From: Lindgomyces ingoldianus
Lineage: Eukaryota; Ascomycota; Dothideomycetes; Pleosporales; Lindgomycetaceae
DNA length: 64,000 nt
Assembly: GCF_010093535.1 (NCBI RefSeq)
Contig: NW_022985247.1
Span: 21,180-85,179, forward strand
Direction: 5' to 3'
Made by a program: the position numbers and the translations under genes. Of the stretch, positions 59,118 through 64,000 are shown piece after piece. The notes under the pieces were generated by a model. That model was given only the letters and a program-made list of their open reading frames with translations, had not been told where the DNA came from and ran no database searches. The number at the start of each line of letters is the position of its first letter. Position 1 is the first letter of the stretch.

Positions 59118-62110
59118 TTACATTGTGTTAAAACCCTAGCTAAGAATAGCCTCTAAATCTAATCTAATAAGCTTAGTACTTGCATAACTCTAAGCTATTA
59201 AAGCAAGCTAAAAAGCCTTCTAAGAAGCGCTTACTCTACAGGAAAGCTGCTACATTGTAAGCTTTAAAGCTCTTTAAAAGGACTTTAAAGAACAGCTTTA
59301 CATTATTAAGCAGTCTGTTTCTGCCTTAACTTCTGTTATAGTAGTAGGAACTAAGAACTTACTAGCCTTAAAGCCTACCTAGAAGTCTAGAGATAGCTTA
59401 ACTCTCTCCTGCCTAACGCTGCCTACAACTTGTAACTCTTCTAACTTAGTAATAAAATCTAACTAACTCTCTAATCCCCTACTGTTTAATAGAAAATAAA
59501 AAGACCTACTTTCCTTTCTACACAAGCTCTAATACAAACTTAAAAGAAACACAGACTAATTCCCCTCTAAACGCTTCTAGTTACTATATGCCTACTTTTA
59601 ACTTAACTGCAACATAACAGCCTTAATTAACTTACTAATAGATAAGGATATTATTAACTTAGATTAATTTATAGCGTTTTTGTAAGCAACTTATAGAGAC
59701 CTAAATAAAGAGTTAATAGCCCTAAGTTACCTAAACACTTTATAACAAAGAAAAAAAAGCTTTACTTTACACTTTACTAAGTTCTGCTAACTTGCATTTA
59801 ATACAGGCCTAAATAAGATAGGTCTAATTATAGCTTTATATAACTCCCTCTTAACTAAACTGCAACGCGCTATAGTAGGAGAACCCCTTCTAAATAACCT
59901 TAACGCGTATGCGAACCTAATTGCTACCTACAATAATAACATAAGGTTCCTCCCTGTACAAGCCCTAATACACCCCTAAACTAGCGCAGTTGTAAATAAG
60001 GACCCTAACATAATAGAAATTAATTTAAATTATGCTCTAGTTAGTTCTAAAAAGCGTAAAGATTACAGAAAGAAAGGTTAATGCTTTAAGTGTAGTAAGT
60101 ATAGTTATATCTTCTAAAACTGCTCTGTTCCCCTTCCTTAAGTCTACGCAAGTAGCGCTGCTAGCACTTATTAAAGATTCTTACTATTTTAATTTTATTT
60201 CTGTAAGGGCTTTAACTTGTATTTAAGCCCTAATCCCCCTTGCTACTCTTAACGTAGCCGCAGCTATAGCAGTAGGAGCCTGCAAAAAGGCTTGTCCTAG
60301 GGCTAAGTTGCCCCCTAGGACTAATTTAACACTAGATCTCTGCTAACCTATAAGCTAAGTCCCCTACTAATAACTAAAAGTACTAAGTTAATATTTCTAT
60401 ATGTTTATAATAAGGAACTGTATTAGCTTTAATATAAGCTTTTATTAACTTAGAAGTAAACAGCATAGGTTACATTAACAGAGAACTAGCGCATAAACTA
60501 AATCTCTAATTAACACTGCTTACCTAAATAATTTACCTAACTAGATTTAATAGAAAACAACTTAAAAAAAGTTCTATCTTCTATACTATAACTGTTACAA
60601 TTACCTACTAACACTATAAAGAACAGATTAAGCTCTATGTAATAAACACAAGATGTTATAACCTAATCTTAGAATAACTATAGCTGTATTAGCATAAGGT
60701 TGCCTTTAATTACTAAGAGTAAGTTTTAAACTTTAACTTTTTCTAATGCTAAGACATATACTTACGCTTACACCTAAACAACACCTAAATAGCACTTAAT
60801 ATAGAAGGTTTCTAGACTTACTCTCTAATAACCTAGAGAAGAACTACCTAAGTAAGGCTAACAAGCTAGGCCTCTTACTAAGATAGGCTATGTAAAATAA
60901 TTTAACAACTACTTAAACTTAAAGAAAAGAAAGCCTTTAAGGAACCTTTACCTACTTAATTTAGACACAAACTAGGACTTAAACAGCAGATAGACATCTG
61001 CTATATAGGACCTGCTCTGTTTGTAACCCTAGCTTAACAACTAGATTACAAAATCTACGCAGTTATAATTTCTAATATAGACTAAGCTTTAGCTCCCTAA
61101 AAACACACTAACTTAAGGATAATAGTCTCTTAAGACTACTATAACCTGTTACATATCTTTTTTAAGACAAGTCTAATAAGCTTCTAATACAACGTCTGTA
61201 TAATTACTAGATAACCTTTAAGCCTAGTAAACAACCTAGTTATAGGCTACTGTATAAGATGTTACTAAATAAATTAAAAGTGCTTTAAAAATACCTTAAC
61301 AAGAACCTAGAGAAAGGGTTTATTTAAGCTAGCTCCTTACTAGTAGCGTTACTTATACTATTTATAAAGAAACCTAGGGGTAGGCTTTAATTCTGCGTTA
61401 ACTACTAAGGACTAAATGCTGTTACTATTAAAAACTAATACCTAATTCCCTTTTTACAAGAAACCCTAAGCTAACTAAGCAAAGCAAAGTATTTTATAAA
61501 GTTAGATATTATTGCTACCTTTAATAAGCTAAGGATAGTAAAGGGCAATAAGTAGCTAACAGCGTTTTAGACCTAATACAGACTATTTAAGTACCTAGTA
61601 ATGCCCTTTAGCTTAGCTAACACGCCTAGTACTTTTTAACATTTTGTAAACAACTTGCTCTAACCCTACCTAGACGTGTTCTGCACTGCGTATATTAATA
61701 ATATTCTAATCTACAGTAATAGCCTTTTAGAGCACAAACAGCATGTACGCCTAGTGCTAAAAGCTATAGAAAAAGTAGGTCTGCAACTTAACATAGACAA
61801 ATGCAAGTTCTACTAATTAAAGGTTATGTATTTAAGATATGTAATCTCTATAAATAGCATCTAAATAGACCCTATTAAGGTTTAGACTGTGCTAGATTAG
61901 TAATACTTAAAGGACGTAAAGGATGTTTAAGCCTTTGTAAGATTTACTAACTTTTATTAATAATTTATTAACAACTTCTTGCAGCTAGTAAGCCCTATAA
62001 TTACACTTACTAAGAAAAGGGTCTAATTTAACTTTAACCTAAATTACTAACAGTTTTTTAACTAGCTAAAGAAAGCCTTTACTAAAGCCCTAATACTCTG
62101 CTACTTTAAC
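58800..62110 (+). mobile_element. Second copy of the GACAT chromovirus family, 3' truncated, less RIP-damaged
   Basis: It starts with a 318-bp LTR (58800-59117, TGTCACGGTATCC to TTATGACA) and follows the element at 34551 base for base through gag and reverse transcriptase. It ends at CTACTTTAAC, where the CAGGG-starting sequence replaces the rest. Compared with the other copy it keeps more G and C. The reverse-transcriptase region lies near 61680-61810 (VFCTAYINNILIYSNSLL). There are still many stops, so it is inactive. Confidence 0.92.
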
Positions 62111-62111
62111 C

Positions 62112-62380
62112 CAGGGTTGCCACTTTTTAGTAATAGTAATTACTTAGTAATTACTAAGTAATTACTATAGTAATTACTAAGTGCTAGTAATTACTATTAC
62201 TATAAGTACCTAGTAATAGTAATTACTATTACTATAACTACCTAGTAATAGTAATTACTATTACTAGAAGCGCCTAGTAATTGCTATAGTAATTACTATT
62301 TTTCTAGTAATAGTAATTACTATTACTAGAGGTACGTAGTAATTACTATAGTAATTACTAAGTAATTACTATTTCTATAA
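62112..62380. repeat. hAT-like terminus and palindromic TAGTAATTACTA array
   Basis: The gypsy copy stops abruptly and CAGGGTTGCCACTTTTTAG begins, a terminus of the style used by hAT transposons. The next 240 bp are built from overlapping palindromic units (TAGTAATTACTA, AGTAATAGTAATTACTATTA). The other end lies outside the window, so the target duplication cannot be tested. Confidence 0.6.
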
Positions 62381-62866
62381 ATAGATATTTTATAGAAAAA
62401 GATTTTAAGTAGTAAAAGTAATAATTATTATAATAGTATATAATAATTCTTATGTCTCTAGTAATATATAAAGCTTTTTTATTTAAAAAAAAACTATATA
62501 AGTTTAAAAAAACGTTAACAAGTAATTACTATAATTTAAATAACTATAATATATATAATAATAATATATAATAACGCTATATAATACTATTTAACATAAA
62601 TATTTACTTTACTAAAGGTATTCTACTTATTAATATAACTAAGTTTATTTATATTATATTATAATTTTAGTTTAAGTAAAAAAATTAATGTTAAAAAGAT
62701 ATATATTTTATACTATATTTAGTAAGTAGATTTTTTTTATAATTGCTATTACTATTCTTATAGTAAAAAGCAACTTTATTATAATTAATATATAAAAATA
62801 CAAAAGTAAATTATAGTTTATTTTATATAAAACTATAACTACTTTTTTCTAATAATTTATATACAT
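62381..62866. other. Very AT-rich spacer
   Basis: About 490 bp with hardly any G or C and no frame; it is downstream (3') of the four-exon gene. Nothing else was seen. Confidence 0.5.
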
Positions 62867-63642
62867 TTAGCTAATAATAGAGTTTAAAAACTCTATTCCT
62901 TCTAAATTAGAAGCTGTTAAATCTTCATAAAGATTTGTAAATTTCTTAACTCCTTCTAATTCCTCTATAGAATAGAAGACTTTATTATATATATTAAGAC
63001 TATTTATATAATATAAATCGTCTTTAATAAAGTCTTCTTTAATAGTAAAAAAGCTTTCTTTGTTAGCTAAATAAGACTTAATCTTATCTACTTCTTTAGA
63101 AGTAATAAGAAATTTACTTATAAAGCTTTTAATAAGATCTAATAGTAATTAGTATATATACTTATTTAATATTAAAATTATTTAAACTTACTAAAGTCTT
63201 TAAAAAGAATACTAGTATTAATTAAGTATTTATTAATACTTTCTAAAATAGTAGATAAAGTTTTACTTATACTACTATTATCTAGTAGAAATAAGTACTC
63301 TAAATCTATATTCGCTTTACGTAATAGAGCTAGAATAGTATTAGTATATATAAATAATAGTTAAAGTTATAACTTACTTAAAGTAACTCTATATTTTTCT
63401 TTATTAAAGTAGCTTAATCTACTTAAATAATAATTAATACGTAAAGTATTAAGATAGTCTACTATATAAGTAGAGTTGCTATCTATAAATAAGTTAGTTT
63501 AGTTAAAAAATTTTTTAATAGAATTACCTTTAAGTCTTTTATAATTATTAATAATAGCTTTTATAGTAGAGTCTACTTTTGTAGGCTTTACTACTAAGCT
63601 GTTATTAATAGTAGTAGAAATAAAAGAAGCTTTAGTAAGCAT
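62867..63642 (-). CDS. Extremely AT-rich 4-exon gene, unknown 209-aa protein
   Basis: Exons 63642-63528, 63482-63378, 63329-63192 and 63138-62867 join to 210 codons with no internal stop. The three introns (45, 48 and 53 nt) are all phase 1, with donors GTAATT, GTAAGT and GTAAGT, branch sites ACTAAC, TACTAAT and TACTAAT, and acceptors ATAG, CTAG and TTAG. Read without splicing, every frame is broken. The predicted protein starts MLTKASFISTTINNSLV and ends NLEGIEFLNSIIS. It is Lys-, Asn-, Ile-, Leu- and Ser-rich and probably mostly helical, with no signal peptide or membrane segment. It contains no Gln, His, Cys or Trp, and no Met beyond the start. A further intron-like sequence (63710-63662, GTAAGTGCG to TTTTAG) lies upstream in the likely 5' UTR, and TATATATATA stands just beyond it. 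No family was recognised. It could be a cargo or accessory gene of the CAGGG element. The structure is inferred from signals only. Confidence 0.6.
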
Positions 63643-64000
63643 CTTTAATATTTCTATAAGTCTAAAATAATATTAGTATAATATAATTTTAAAAAAATAT
63701 ACGCACTTACTAAAGTAGTAAAAGTAGAGTATATATAATAATATATATATATGTAAATATATACGTAAATGTTAAAAAGAAATGTAAAAAGATAAAGCAA
63801 AAAGTAAAAAGCAAAAATAAATGTAAAAAAGTAATGTAAAAAGTAAAAATAAGTGTTAAAAAGTAAAGCAAAAAGTAAAAGTAGTAACTTTAGTAGTAGC
63901 CTGCTACGTAAAAGTAAAGTTGTCTAAAGAAAAAAAAAGTAAGAACAAAGCTTTACTATATACTAACATTAAAAGCTTAAAGTAATCTTATTACTATGTT
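63643..64000. promoter_or_regulatory. Upstream region of the AT-rich gene
   Basis: On the gene's strand this is a T-rich tract with repeated CTTTTTAC and CTTTTTGC units (63770-63880 in complement), then TATATATATA near 63734-63752, then a 49-nt intron-like segment. It is consistent with a fungal pyrimidine-rich promoter, but also with simple AT-rich decay. Confidence 0.35.

Overview
The window comes from a filamentous ascomycete (Pezizomycotina). The genes have 50-60 nt introns with GTAAGT-like donors and CTAAC/CTAAT branch sites, and a normal-GC gene island is embedded in very AT-rich DNA whose transposons carry the C-to-T/G-to-A damage of repeat-induced point mutation (RIP), mainly CpA/TpG to TpA. 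The window does not identify the genus.

Layout. (1) 1-12.87 kb: RIP-degraded transposons. These are a minus-strand Ty3/gypsy element, a 30-bp minisatellite, a pogo/Fot1-like DNA transposon (called pogo-2 here) with an assembly gap, a plus-strand chromodomain gypsy element and two LTRs. (2) 12.87-24.1 kb: a gene island with five clear genes. They are an aldo/keto reductase (-, 3 exons), an LRRC40-like leucine-rich-repeat protein (-, 2 exons), a divergently transcribed coiled-coil protein (+), ribosomal protein eL13 (+, 5 exons) and an HRI1-family protein (-, intronless). There is also one doubtful small ORF. (3) 24.1-49.3 kb: a stack of nested transposons whose borders can be read from target-site duplications. 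Pogo-2 is split by a gypsy element with CTTTT duplications. A copia-like element is split by pogo-1, which is itself split by a gypsy element with GACAT duplications, and also by a full pogo-2, a solo LTR (TAAGA duplication) and a 1.1-kb foldback derivative of pogo-2. A 1.66-kb miniature LTR element (AGTTG duplication) closes the stack. (4) 49.3-62.1 kb: further gypsy elements, two in minus orientation and one second copy of the GACAT family in plus. (5) 62.1-64 kb: a new element or locus begins with a hAT-like CAGGG terminus and an array of palindromic TAGTAATTACTA units.

The most notable result is at 62867-63642 (-). An extremely AT-rich, otherwise invisible gene can be assembled there: four exons and three phase-1 introns with canonical splice and branch signals, giving an uninterrupted 209-codon reading frame in DNA where every neighbour is full of stops. 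Its product has no Gln, His, Cys or Trp, the residues whose codons RIP removes most readily.

The island genes are housekeeping or generalist genes (translation, reductase, scaffold proteins) with no sign of a shared pathway. The rest is the history of transposon invasion and RIP. All identifications come from reading the sequence; no database search was run.
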